Below are positions 29,828 through 36,604 of a stretch of 64,000 nt of DNA, piece after piece. The number at the start of each line of letters is the position of its first letter. Within the stretch, counting starts at the first letter, position 1. The translations under genes and the position numbers were made by a program. The notes below the pieces were generated by a model that saw only the letters and a program-made list of their open reading frames with translations, had not been told where the DNA came from and did no database searches. Location of the stretch: the NCBI GenBank assembly GCA_002733495.1, contig NVVV01000063.1:91987-155986 (forward strand), read 5' to 3'. Origin of the DNA: Robiginitomaculum sp. (GTDB lineage: Bacteria > Pseudomonadota > Alphaproteobacteria > Caulobacterales > Maricaulaceae).

Positions 29828-29874
29828 TTGTCCACAAAGATATAAGCGACTGGCTTATACCAAGTTTTGGACAG
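29828..29874 (+). ncRNA. two-stem mini element
   Basis: Acceptor-like TTGTCCA/TGGACAG closing TATAAG-CGACTGG-CTTATA (six-base stem, seven-base loop). Shaped like a tRNA without D and T arms, but the loop lacks T33. Confidence 0.4.
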
Positions 29875-29905
29875 TAGGGATGGACTCCTCAAGACGTCCG
29901 ATTTT

Positions 29906-29978
29906 ATCGGTGTAGCTCAGTGGTCAGAGCGGCGGTCTCCAAAACCGCGCGTCAGGAGTTCGAATCTCCTCACCTTTG
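29906..29978 (+). tRNA. tRNA-Trp (CCA)
   Basis: Anticodon stem GCGGT/ACCGC with loop CTCCAAA, D-arm GCTCAGTGGTCAGAGC, T-arm AGGAG TTCGAAT CTCCT, G73. The outer acceptor has two T-T/C-T mismatches. Confidence 0.85.
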
Positions 29979-30055
29979 CATACTGTCAATGGCACAGGAA
30001 ATAATGTATGAGTCGGCCTCTGATTCAAGCTCTCATACACAGTATAGGATATATT

Positions 30056-30712
30056 ATGAAAATGCTTGATGATGGCCTTTGGGTCCCAGAAAATGATGGA
30101 TTCTTCAGTATGAGTTTTGAAGTTATGGTGACCAGAGAGGCAATGAGACATGCACGTCAAGGCGGCACCTTTCTAGATGTTGGCGCACACGTAGGACTTT
30201 GGTCAATGCGATTAAATGATATGTATAGACGAATATATGCAGTCGAGCCCGTCAGTGCACACCACGCGTGTCTTGTGAATAACCTTTTGGAAAGCAATTC
30301 CGACAATGTACACACTTTGAATTATGCCGTCGGCAATTCCACACAAGATGCTGAAATGAAAGTTTCCGTGCATAATTCTGGCACATCCACATTACATTTT
30401 CGCAATAGAAAAGGCGTGAAGACCGAAACGGTTCGCATGAGAAAGCTCGACGACATCATTCCTAAACCTTTTGTTGATATCAACTTCATAAAAATGGATG
30501 TTGAAGGCAACGAATTAAAGGCACTTCAGGGTGCCAGAGAAATTTTAGACGTATCTTCACCAGATATATTTGTTGAAGTTAATCGTCCTGAGAAACAAAG
30601 AGAATATAACGCATTACATTATCTGGATGAACTGGGATATGAAATTCTGTATACTTCTGGATGCAATTACTTTTTGCGAAAACGAGAACATCCTCGCCCT
30701 AAAGAGGTCTAA
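30056..30712 (+). CDS. FkbM-family methyltransferase
   Basis: 218 residues from ATG 30056 (AGGA upstream; an alternative start lies at 30008). AdoMet-binding FLDVGAHVGLWSMRL, YAVEPVSAHHACLVNN, and IKMDVEGNELKALQGA are FkbM signatures. Such enzymes O-methylate sugars or other small groups; in phages they may modify a surface glycan or a modified base. The target is not visible. Confidence 0.85.
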   Translation: MKMLDDGLWVPENDGFFSMSFEVMVTREAMRHARQGGTFLDVGAHVGLWSMRLNDMYRRIYAVEPVSAHHACLVNNLLESNSDNVHTLNYAVGNSTQDAEMKVSVHNSGTSTLHFRNRKGVKTETVRMRKLDDIIPKPFVDINFIKMDVEGNELKALQGAREILDVSSPDIFVEVNRPEKQREYNALHYLDELGYEILYTSGCNYFLRKREHPRPKEV

Positions 30713-30718
30713 TGCATT

Positions 30719-30740
30719 AGGGATACATTCGGGCGTATCC
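30719..30740 (+). terminator. hairpin, possible terminator
   Basis: GGATAC / GTATCC with an eight-base loop just after the methyltransferase stop; no strong T-run. Confidence 0.4.
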
Positions 30741-30746
30741 ACAAAT

Positions 30747-30822
30747 GGTCCTATCGTATAATGGCTGATTACGACTCGTTGTCTGCGAGAAAATCGGAGT
30801 TCGATTCTCCGTAGGACCGCCA
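30747..30822 (+). tRNA. tRNA-Asp (GTC)
   Basis: Acceptor GGTCCTA/TAGGACC, anticodon stem CTCG/CGAG with loop TTGTCTG, T-loop TTCGATT, G73, encoded CCA. Confidence 0.92.
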
Positions 30823-30842
30823 ACAAAACTGGAGAATAAATT

Positions 30843-31049
30843 ATGTATTTAATGAATATCATTGGACAGTCTATCGAGACATTTTTGTTTGAGGGTACGA
30901 TGATCGCTATCATGCTAGGAGTTCTATTGGTGCGAATCATCTTATATCCATTGATACTTTCGGATTGTTGGAAAGCTTCCCGAAGCCGTGAGATGTCTAA
31001 ACGGCAAATCGCGGGCATCGAAGGAATTCCACCAGGACATTGTTGGTAA
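30843..31049 (+). CDS. small membrane protein
   Basis: 68 residues, SD GGAG. One long hydrophobic segment (about 15-42), then a basic tail RSREMSKRQIAGIEGIPPGHCW. Function unknown. Confidence 0.65.
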   Translation: MYLMNIIGQSIETFLFEGTMIAIMLGVLLVRIILYPLILSDCWKASRSREMSKRQIAGIEGIPPGHCW

Positions 31050-31059
31050 GCACATAGGC

Positions 31060-31094
31060 TATAAGGTACGCGGATGAAAATCTTCCCTTATAGT
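31060..31094 (+). ncRNA. inverted repeat between genes
   Basis: CTATAAGG / CCTTATAG, eight perfect pairs, 19-base loop. No T-run. It may be another mini RNA element or a processing signal. Confidence 0.4.
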
Positions 31095-31110
31095 CGATAG
31101 GAGGACAAGA

Positions 31111-31317
31111 ATGGAATATCTTACTGATACCAAGAGACATCTAATTTGTCTTCCTTATTCGATAAATAATTTACATAAAATGGCAAAAGAGCTTGACATT
31201 AATCGCTGCTGGTTTCATAGTACACATTATGATATACCCAAGAGACGTATTGACGAGATCAAAAGTAAATGTCGATACGTCTCATCAAAAGATATAGTGA
31301 GAATTATACGGAGTTGA
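31111..31317 (+). CDS. DUF4031-like small protein
   Basis: 68 residues, SD GGAGG. LHKMAKELDINRCWFHSTHYDIPKRR matches the DUF4031 pattern (L...A..L...R.WF....HYD.....R). Function of the family is unknown. Confidence 0.7.
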   Translation: MEYLTDTKRHLICLPYSINNLHKMAKELDINRCWFHSTHYDIPKRRIDEIKSKCRYVSSKDIVRIIRS

Positions 31318-31320
31318 ATA

Positions 31321-31497
31321 ATGAGAGTTAGAATTAACAATACACAGTTTGGCTGCACGGAAGGTTCAGCTAATGAATTTCTCTTTATGCTTGTGAACAT
31401 AAAGGCTATGTATGGTAGAGATGCCATAGTCACGACACTGAAGCTGTTTAATATAGATGAAACAAAGGCGAAACGTTTAGCGGACGCAATGCCATAA
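31321..31497 (+). CDS. small protein, function unknown
   Basis: 58 residues, starting three bases after the previous stop, SD CGGAG. Helical C-terminal half. No family recognised. Confidence 0.6.
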   Translation: MRVRINNTQFGCTEGSANEFLFMLVNIKAMYGRDAIVTTLKLFNIDETKAKRLADAMP

Positions 31498-31502
31498 AAT
31501 AT

Positions 31503-31580
31503 GCACGGTTAGCTCAGTCTGGTAGAGCTGGAGGTTTACATTCTCTGCAAGCATTGGTTCGAATCCAATACTGTGTACCA
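31503..31580 (+). tRNA. tRNA-Val (TAC)
   Basis: Acceptor GCACGGT/ACTGTGT, anticodon stem GGAGG/TCTCT with loop TTTACAT, T-loop TTCGAAT, encoded CCA. Confidence 0.92.
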
Positions 31581-31597
31581 ATTATAGGATGAATAAT

Positions 31598-32023
31598 ATG
31601 AGTGATACGTTAAAGAAAATTCGCAAATTGTGGATTCGAAAGCGCAAGAATCCCGATAACAGTTTGCCTTCTGCAAGCTTTATCGCTATGCTGGTATCCG
31701 AGTGCGAGATGATCGGCAAAGATGATGGTAGTCGCCAGACTACAGAGGATGAAGTCTAGACACACCTACGTAAAGTTATGAAGGGTGTTGTAGAGATGAT
31801 AGGATATTCGTCTGGTGAAGCACTGTGGAACCTAAATGTCGAGCGTGAATTCATTAAGGCTATGTTGCCTCAGATGATTTCTCAAGACCAACTATATGAT
31901 GAAATTGGGGCTATGGGACCAGATATACACATAGGTAAAGTTATGGGTGCTCTGAAGAAGAAGCACGGCACATTAGTCGATTTGAAAGTTGCAAAAGATA
32001 TTATTGATAATTTTCTATGGTAG
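31598..32023 (+). CDS. GatB/YqeY-like protein split by an in-frame amber codon
   Basis: ATG 31598 opens 53 codons ending EAEMIG-like ECEMIGKDDGSRQTTEDEV at TAG 31757-31759. The frame continues without another stop to 32023: HLRKVMKGVVEMI...REFIKAMLPQMISQDQLYDEIG...IGKVMGALKKKHG. Together the two halves make a complete 141-codon YqeY-like protein (helical N-domain, then LP..L....L and GKVM..LK). It is either a nonsense mutant or needs amber read-through, for which a CUA tRNA is encoded at 36605. YqeY proteins are linked to tRNA amidation; the phage role is unknown. Confidence 0.7.
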
Positions 32024-32030
32024 AAAGATG

Positions 32031-32059
32031 TTGACATTCCGAGTATAGTGTAGTATCTG
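32031..32059 (+). promoter_or_regulatory. sigma70-like promoter for tRNA-Gln
   Basis: TTGACA, 17-base spacer, TATCTG, 20 bases before tRNA-Gln. Confidence 0.6.
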
Positions 32060-32078
32060 TAATAAATATAAGAAATAA

Positions 32079-32152
32079 TGATCCTTCGTCTAATGGTAGG
32101 ACTGCTGGTTTTGAGCCAGTCAATGCGGGTTCGAGCCCAGCAGGATCATCCA
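32079..32152 (+). tRNA. tRNA-Gln (TTG)
   Basis: Acceptor TGATCCT/AGGATCA, anticodon stem CTGG/CCAG with loop TTTTGAG, T-loop TTCGAGC, encoded CCA, T73. Confidence 0.93.
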
Positions 32153-32160
32153 AGAACAGA

Positions 32161-32190
32161 GCGTGTTTGAGTTTCCCCGCTCTTTAAATA
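32161..32190 (+). terminator. hairpin after tRNA-Gln
   Basis: AGAGCG / CGCTCT with a 14-base loop, then TTTAAATA. The 3' arm also reads GCTCTTTAAA, like boxA, but the hairpin makes a terminator more likely. Confidence 0.5.
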
Positions 32191-32269
32191 TCAGATGAAT
32201 CCCGTGTAGCGCACCACGGCCAGATCGTAAAGGTCAGATAGTGGAAGACTAGGCAGCGGCTAGTCACAA

Positions 32270-32346
32270 GTCCTGGTGGGCAAATGGTAAAGTCGCTCGG
32301 TTTAGAACCGAGAGTTATGAGGGTTCGAGTCCCTCTCGGGACACCA
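32270..32346 (+). tRNA. tRNA-Leu (TAG), class I shape
   Basis: Acceptor GTCCTGG/TCGGGAC, anticodon stem CTCGG/CCGAG with loop TTTAGAA, T-loop TTCGAGT, A73, encoded CCA. The variable loop is only six bases, unlike bacterial tRNA-Leu, and the anticodon stem equals that of tRNA-Pro(TGG) at 35510. Confidence 0.85.
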
Positions 32347-32358
32347 AAGGAGAATATC

Positions 32359-32568
32359 ATGAAGTGTTTTTGTTGTGATGGTGATATGAAAATGTGGGAT
32401 TATAGCGATGATGCAATACATCCTCTAAACGGTCTACATTTTATATCATATGGGCATTATGGTTCAAGTTATTTTGATCCTATGGACGGATCATTAATCA
32501 ATATAACTATTTGTGATGTGTGTTTAGAGAAAAAATCTGAAAGCAGTAAAATCACAAAAAGGAAATAG
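32359..32568 (+). CDS. small zinc-ribbon protein
   Basis: 69 residues from ATG 32359 (SD AAGGAG). CFCC near the N-terminus and CDVC near the C-terminus form a probable zinc site; HPLNGLHFISYGHYGSSYFDPMDG between them is a pattern I recall in phages. Function unknown. Confidence 0.7.
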   Translation: MKCFCCDGDMKMWDYSDDAIHPLNGLHFISYGHYGSSYFDPMDGSLINITICDVCLEKKSESSKITKRK

Positions 32569-32569
32569 C

Positions 32570-32860
32570 ATGACACGATCAAGAGCATTCCGAAGAAATA
32601 AATCTGTTCTTAAAAAGCTTAAGGTAGAACGTAGAATAAACAGCCGCTTTCATGTGGCTGTTGGTAGATCAGATTTTGCTGATCCCGTATCTATAGGCAT
32701 TGAAGCTAGAACGCCTCATATGTGTTCAGGACCATGTTGTGGTAATCCAAGAAAATGGTTTGGTGGCAAAAATAAACTGACAATGCAGGAACGCAGACAA
32801 GATCACATGGATTTGTCATGGTATCCAGACGGATATGATTATGCCGACGATTGTAGTTAG
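32570..32860 (+). CDS. small basic protein with Cys motif
   Basis: 96 residues, SD AAGGAA. Basic N-terminus and HMCSGPCCGNPRKWFGG...TMQERRQD, a pattern I recall in phage and bacterial proteins of unknown function (C..CGNPRK..G..T.QE). Possibly metal-binding. Confidence 0.7.
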   Translation: MTRSRAFRRNKSVLKKLKVERRINSRFHVAVGRSDFADPVSIGIEARTPHMCSGPCCGNPRKWFGGKNKLTMQERRQDHMDLSWYPDGYDYADDCS

Positions 32861-32875
32861 ATGAGGAATATAATT

Positions 32876-33034
32876 ATGACACCACATCAAGGCGGATCAA
32901 CTGGCGATCCATGCGATAGGGATTTCTATGACGAGTGGTCAAACGAAGACAATAAAAATGCGTGGGCATCCACTGGTCAACCTTATGTCACAGAAGAATT
33001 TGATGAATGGTCAAACGAGGAACAGTATTACTAA
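32876..33034 (+). CDS. small acidic protein with internal repeat
   Basis: 52 residues, with DEWSNE occurring twice (about 19-24 and 43-48). SD GAGGAAT. Function unknown. Confidence 0.6.
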   Translation: MTPHQGGSTGDPCDRDFYDEWSNEDNKNAWASTGQPYVTEEFDEWSNEEQYY

Positions 33035-33045
33035 GGAAACATAAA

Positions 33046-33131
33046 GCCCAACTGGCGAAATTGGCAGACGCGCTAGGTTCAAAATCTAGTATCAGTTAAA
33101 TGGTGTAAGGGTTCAAGTCCCTTGTTGGGCA
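33046..33131 (+). tRNA. tRNA-Leu (CAA)
   Basis: Class II: acceptor GCCCAAC/GTTGGGC, anticodon stem CTAGG/TCTAG with loop TTCAAAA, long variable arm, T-loop TTCAAGT, A73. Confidence 0.93.
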
Positions 33132-33137
33132 CTAAGG

Positions 33138-33172
33138 AAGAGAGTTCGTGGGTTCGATTCCCACCTCGCGCA
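33138..33172 (+). pseudogene. 3' half of a tRNA (fragment)
   Basis: T-arm GTGGG TTCGATT CCCAC followed by CTCGCGCACA, without a matching 5' half nearby. Either a truncated tRNA or a recombination remnant. Confidence 0.5.
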
Positions 33173-33405
33173 CAAAGAATTCCCTAGTCGATGGTACCGT
33201 TGACTTGCTAGAGGAGACAGGGGCCGATCCCCTTCTATTGGCTTAGATAGCATAGGACCAATGCGCCTCTATATTGGACAAAGAATTTTGATGGTGTAAC
33301 TGTAATGGAGACGCTTACTTTACGATTGTATAAGTTGCTGGTAAAACCGATAAAAGCTTTCTCAGGCTGTGCAACGAAATCGACATCAAAATAATGGAGA
33401 ATATT
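33173..33405 (+). other. spacer without a supported gene
   Basis: About 230 bases. AGGGG-CCGAT-CCCCT near 33220 forms a short hairpin. No start signal with an open frame. Nothing else recognised. Confidence 0.4.
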
Positions 33406-33582
33406 ATGATAACTGAAAAAGAGTTTGAAGACCATAGACATATGGTGGAATGTTTGACTAAAATCGCTAATGTGGTGCGATGTCCAATTGAAAAATTGCC
33501 GGCCAATGTCGACAAAATGTTAATTGAAATAGAAGAACTTAAAGTACATAGACAAAAATTGTTGGAACAATTGGATGGATGA
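33406..33582 (+). CDS. small coiled-coil protein
   Basis: 58 residues from ATG 33406 (SD GGAG at 33396). C-terminal half is a heptad-like helix (VDKMLIEIEELKVHRQKLLEQL). Function unknown. Confidence 0.6.
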   Translation: MITEKEFEDHRHMVECLTKIANVVRCPIEKLPANVDKMLIEIEELKVHRQKLLEQLDG

Positions 33583-33721
33583 TCATATTTTATCGTGGCT
33601 GGTAGTAGAAATACAAATTGAATTGCGTTTCAACCTAATCGACACTAATATGTCAACTTCAGACATGAAAATATTTATTAATAAATTTATCGAACAAACT
33701 GAAATAGAAGTTTTCGGATAG
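33575..33721 (+). CDS. small protein, function unknown
   Basis: 48 residues, overlapping the previous stop by eight bases, SD TTGGA. The end of this gene overlaps a tRNA-like element at 33715. Confidence 0.45.
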   Translation: MDDHILSWLVVEIQIELRFNLIDTNMSTSDMKIFINKFIEQTEIEVFG

Positions 33722-33774
33722 GTGGCAGAGTGGTAATGCGTGGATCGTCAATTAGCGTCCATATCTATCTGTAA
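33715..33774 (+). ncRNA. T-armless tRNA-like element
   Basis: 60 bases: acceptor CGGATAG/CTATCTG, D-arm GCA-GAGTGGTAA-TGC with the GG pair, anticodon-arm stem TGGAT/GTCCA with an 11-base loop, then only TAT in place of the T-arm, the same connector as at 28563. Confidence 0.45.
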
Positions 33775-33792
33775 ATAAAATGTAAATAACGC

Positions 33793-33821
33793 TTTACAAC
33801 CATTTCAACATATGCTAAAAG
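33793..33821 (+). promoter_or_regulatory. possible promoter of the second RNA region
   Basis: TTTACA, 17-base spacer, TAAAAG; placed about 20 bases before a boxA-like site, as at 27627. Confidence 0.4.
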
Positions 33822-33829
33822 TAGTTATA

Positions 33830-33896
33830 GAGAAGATATTCTATGTGCTCTTTGAAAATAAAAAAAATAAAAATTCCTAGGTAGTACCGATGATGG
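33830..33896 (+). promoter_or_regulatory. boxA-like leader element, copy 3
   Basis: Hairpin ATAGA/TCTAT, then TGTGCTCTTTGAAAATAA (33844-33861), then CCTAGGTAGTACCGATGAT (33876-33894), which shares parts with copies 1 and 2. Confidence 0.5.
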
Positions 33897-34370
33897 AAAT
33901 GTTGATTCTGATTTCACACACATAAAGGGTGGAAGTGTGGGTCCTCTAGGGCCCGGAACTTTCTCGATGGCCATTAGGACTTCGATAGCTCAAGAATAGA
34001 GCATTATGTGGCTGAAATTAGAATCAAATGTACTTTATTCGGATATTGTTTGGATCATTTGGCCAAATGATAAAAGAAATTAACTGGTGTATTAGAATTG
34101 AATAGGTCCAGACATACTGGTTAAAGAGCCTGTTTTAATTGATAGCATACCTAAGGGCATCTAATGTTCGGGGAGGAAAATAGCTAGACAATATCCGTAT
34201 AAAGTAATTTGAGTGCTGGCCCAAGAGATGTGCGGTGATAAAGCCATGAAACAAGGGTAATCGATCACAGCTGGCATCAAACACAACACTGTTGATCGTT
34301 TAATATACATCTTAATAGGATGTCGATTCAAACTATATCACGGTGTTGTGTAGATATACTATAGGAGTTA
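33897..34370 (+). ncRNA. candidate large structured RNA
   Basis: About 470 bases without a supported gene after boxA copy 3. Near its end ACACAACAC (about 34281) pairs perfectly with GTGTTGTGT (about 34343), enclosing a perfect stem-loop ACATC-TTAATAG-GATGT of anticodon-arm size. A D-arm-like TAGCTCAAGAATAGAGC lies near 33986. Other hairpins are likely but were not modelled. Confidence 0.45.
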
Positions 34371-34377
34371 TAATCAG

Positions 34378-34641
34378 ATGAACAGCGGCACTGTAAAATG
34401 TCTACATAGATATGCAAAAATGTTGGACAATATGAATATTCGATCACAAAAAGATGATACAAATCCCACATCCTTGGAACATATCTTATGGATGATCATG
34501 TTTATGTTATTACAGCATCCAATGAGTGTGGATAAATATTCACGTTGGTTAGGATTTATCCAAGCATGTTTAGTCTGGCATGGCATAACGACCGTCAAAG
34601 AGGAACGTGATGTGACGAGGCCGTGGTTCAAGAATATGTAG
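34378..34641 (+). CDS. conserved small phage protein
   Basis: 87 residues, SD AGGAG. PTSLEHILWMI...MSVDKYSRWLGFIQACLVWHGITTVKEERDVTRP matches a pattern I recall across phages (SL.HL.WM...DK.SRWLGF.QG.L...G...V..ERD.TRP). Function unknown. The antisense frame is a shadow. Confidence 0.78.
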   Translation: MNSGTVKCLHRYAKMLDNMNIRSQKDDTNPTSLEHILWMIMFMLLQHPMSVDKYSRWLGFIQACLVWHGITTVKEERDVTRPWFKNM

Positions 34642-34667
34642 CAATTATAAGATGTCGAAAATAGTTG

Positions 34668-34696
34668 TTGACACGATGTTATAAATAAGTTAAGTT
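34668..34696 (+). promoter_or_regulatory. sigma70-like promoter of RNA genes
   Basis: TTGACA, 17-base spacer, TAAGTT; a late consensus TATAAATA (34680-34687) lies in the spacer. Confidence 0.55.
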
Positions 34697-34747
34697 GGTG
34701 TTAAGAGATAAGAACAGCGTTATCATTCTAGAATAGGATAGCGAATA

Positions 34748-34836
34748 GATGCGTAGCTCAGTAGCTAGGGTGAATTCCCAAAGAGCAACCCGTTAGAGGG
34801 TAGGACCCAAGTAAGTTAGTCGAACTTGGCGCATCG
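34748..34836 (+). tRNA. oversized tRNA-like gene
   Basis: Acceptor GATGCG/CGCATC, D-stem GCTC/GAGC with a 23-base loop containing its own GGG/CCC hairpin, anticodon arm ACCC-GTTAGA-GGGT (TAG readable), T-stem CCAAGT/ACTTGG with an 11-base loop. Expanded in three places; function doubtful. Confidence 0.45.
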
Positions 34837-34839
34837 ACA

Positions 34840-34866
34840 TTAAGTGTGGAATTTGTAACCACACTT
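34840..34866 (+). terminator. hairpin after tRNA-like gene
   Basis: TAAGTGTGG / CCACACTTA, nine perfect pairs, nine-base loop, without a T-run. Confidence 0.4.
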
Positions 34867-35056
34867 ATATCGTGAGTAAACTTGAATATACACGTAAATA
34901 TTAGTTTCAAGAGGATTGGTAACGCGCCATAGTTGTTGCCACGCTTTCTTAGAGTGTGTTGAAATGTCATTGATTTATGATAATAAGGGCTTGTAGATGA
35001 GCTTAGGAGTTACTTCCAATCTATACCTGAGTGTCTTAGCGGCCATTCAGGAAATT
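34867..35056 (+). other. spacer without a supported gene
   Basis: Short helices CTTGA/TCAAG and CCTGA/TCAGG are visible; no gene or named element recognised. Confidence 0.35.
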
Positions 35057-35132
35057 ACCTCAGTAGCTCAGTTGGTAGAGCAGCGGACTGTTAATCCGTG
35101 TGTCGTAGGTTCGAGCCCTACCTGGGGTGCCA
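35057..35132 (+). tRNA. tRNA-Asn (GTT)
   Basis: Acceptor ACCTCAG/CTGGGGT, D-arm GCTCAGTTGGTAGAGC, anticodon stem CGGA/TCCG with loop CTGTTAA, T-loop TTCGAGC, G73, encoded CCA. Confidence 0.94.
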
Positions 35133-35141
35133 AAATATTAT

Positions 35142-35202
35142 GCGGAATGACGGGTACAGTCCCGTCGATTTGATCACGTGACATCGAAGCTCATGTTCCG
35201 CT
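35142..35202 (+). ncRNA. mini tRNA-like element with two arms
   Basis: 61 bases: acceptor GCGGAAT/GTTCCGC, arm GACGGG/CCCGTC, arm TCGAT/ATCGA with a 13-base loop holding TCACGTGA. No T-arm. Confidence 0.45.
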
Positions 35203-35223
35203 CTAACATTATGGAGATTATGA

Positions 35224-35391
35224 ATGTTTGTATTGATTGACCAAGAACAAGAGCCGGTGGCTGTATCAGAAGATGAGAATGCACTGTGGTCTGAGGTCAG
35301 AAAGATTCTCACCTTAGAAATGGGTGAAGGTAATCCAGACATTGCTGAATATATCCAAGACTGGTCAGTGAAAGGTGTTAATGTTGTTTAA
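35224..35391 (+). CDS. small conserved phage protein
   Basis: 55 residues, SD GGAG. MFVLIDQEQEPVAVSEDENALWSEVRK resembles short proteins I recall in other phages. Overlaps the next gene by 11 bases. Confidence 0.65.
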   Translation: MFVLIDQEQEPVAVSEDENALWSEVRKILTLEMGEGNPDIAEYIQDWSVKGVNVV

Positions 35392-35503
35392 ACTAAAGAA
35401 TATAAAAAATATTACACTTGACACATGTGAGACCTTGTGTGAGGCATCAAAAAGAAAACGATTTCTTGAGGATGTTTTGGGCGAGATAATCACGATAAAT
35501 TAA
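35381..35503 (+). CDS. small basic protein, function unknown
   Basis: 40 residues, overlapping the previous gene; no clear SD. Basic, with two cysteines. Confidence 0.4.
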   Translation: MLFKLKNIKNITLDTCETLCEASKRKRFLEDVLGEIITIN

Positions 35504-35509
35504 AACTAT

Positions 35510-35586
35510 CAGGGTATGGGCAAGTTGGTTAAGTCTCTCGGTTTGGAACCGAGAGAACGCAGGTTCGAAACCTGCTATCCTGACCA
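35510..35586 (+). tRNA. tRNA-Pro (TGG)
   Basis: Acceptor CAGGGTA/TATCCTG with the Pro-type C1-G72 pair and A73, anticodon stem CTCGG/CCGAG with loop TTTGGAA, T-loop TTCGAAA, encoded CCA. Confidence 0.93.
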
Positions 35587-35604
35587 AAATTATAGGATGA
35601 TATT

Positions 35605-36597
35605 ATGCGATTTCAAAAACAAATGTATGTCGGCTTTCAAAAGTCACAACGCGAAGACTGTCTTTTAGGCTTTTCGATTCCAGTTGCCACAGGCAAGGGC
35701 TTCGAAAACCGTAAGAATACAGTCGACGGTTGGCGAGACAAGAAAATCGAACCAAAGATTTTTGATAATGATCCACATTTCGGCTTTCAAATTATAGATG
35801 TGGTGGCGCGGCACCGAGGCAATAAAGTTTATCGCCTTAAGGACCCACGAGGTTTCGAACTCGAAATCACTGCACAAAATGTCCTTGATATCATAGCAGA
35901 ATGCACATTAACAAAGGGTGTTATCGCTGATAAAATGCTTTGGGCTGGCGCTTATCTCGCGCGTGAAGCCTCAAAGGATTATCAAGATCATCTAGCAGGT
36001 CCTAAAACGTGGAAGCTTTCGCCGGGCATGGTTCTGACGAATGAAGTCAATAATGTCTTGTATAAGTATATGGGCAAGTTCCATTATGCAGCTTTAGGCT
36101 TCGACAACGAGACCTATTATCCTGAAGGTCATTATTATCATAATAACGGAAGTTACTATAGCAGTTATGGCTATAATCGAAACAGAAATAACGGCGTCAA
36201 AGGTGAAGTGACACCGACGTATACATTGAACACACAAAGCAAGACGGCTTTTGCAGTATACGCGAAACGCACTATCAATAAAGATGGAAAAGTGAGCAAG
36301 AAGGTCACTTATGATTTACGTAAATCCCATATTCTACACTTGCGTCCTGTTGATACAGCTTTCGGCAAAGATAAGCTGAAGACCAACGAATGGATCGACT
36401 GGGAAATTGCATCACATGGCGGACATAAATCATATGGTAATAGCCATATGCTGTTTGCCGATAAGAAAGAGGCAAACGCATTCACCGCAACACTTGAGGA
36501 ACTGAAACCTCACGCGCCAGATGTACCTTATTATCGCAGAAATTATCCAACTCAGGATTATAATCACTTGCCTGAGAAACTGGTACTAGAAACATAA
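35605..36597 (+). CDS. phage protein of unknown function, Tyr/Asn/Gly-rich centre
   Basis: 330 residues. N-terminal MRFQKQMYVGFQKSQREDCLLGF and a middle segment about 170-198 very rich in Tyr, Asn, Gly and His, then a Lys-rich region. I recall similar starts in phage proteins without known role. No enzyme motif. Weak SD (TAGGA). Confidence 0.65.
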   Translation: MRFQKQMYVGFQKSQREDCLLGFSIPVATGKGFENRKNTVDGWRDKKIEPKIFDNDPHFGFQIIDVVARHRGNKVYRLKDPRGFELEITAQNVLDIIAECTLTKGVIADKMLWAGAYLAREASKDYQDHLAGPKTWKLSPGMVLTNEVNNVLYKYMGKFHYAALGFDNETYYPEGHYYHNNGSYYSSYGYNRNRNNGVKGEVTPTYTLNTQSKTAFAVYAKRTINKDGKVSKKVTYDLRKSHILHLRPVDTAFGKDKLKTNEWIDWEIASHGGHKSYGNSHMLFADKKEANAFTATLEELKPHAPDVPYYRRNYPTQDYNHLPEKLVLET

Positions 36598-36604
36598 ATG
36601 AAAT

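Noticed and set aside
32178..32190. Fourth boxA-like site GCTCTTTAAA
   Set aside because: It is the 3' arm of a hairpin after tRNA-Gln and lacks the shared downstream block, so a terminator explains it better.
34374..34631. Antisense 85-codon frame opposite 34378-34641
   Set aside because: The plus-strand frame has an SD and a recognisable phage pattern; the antisense frame has neither.
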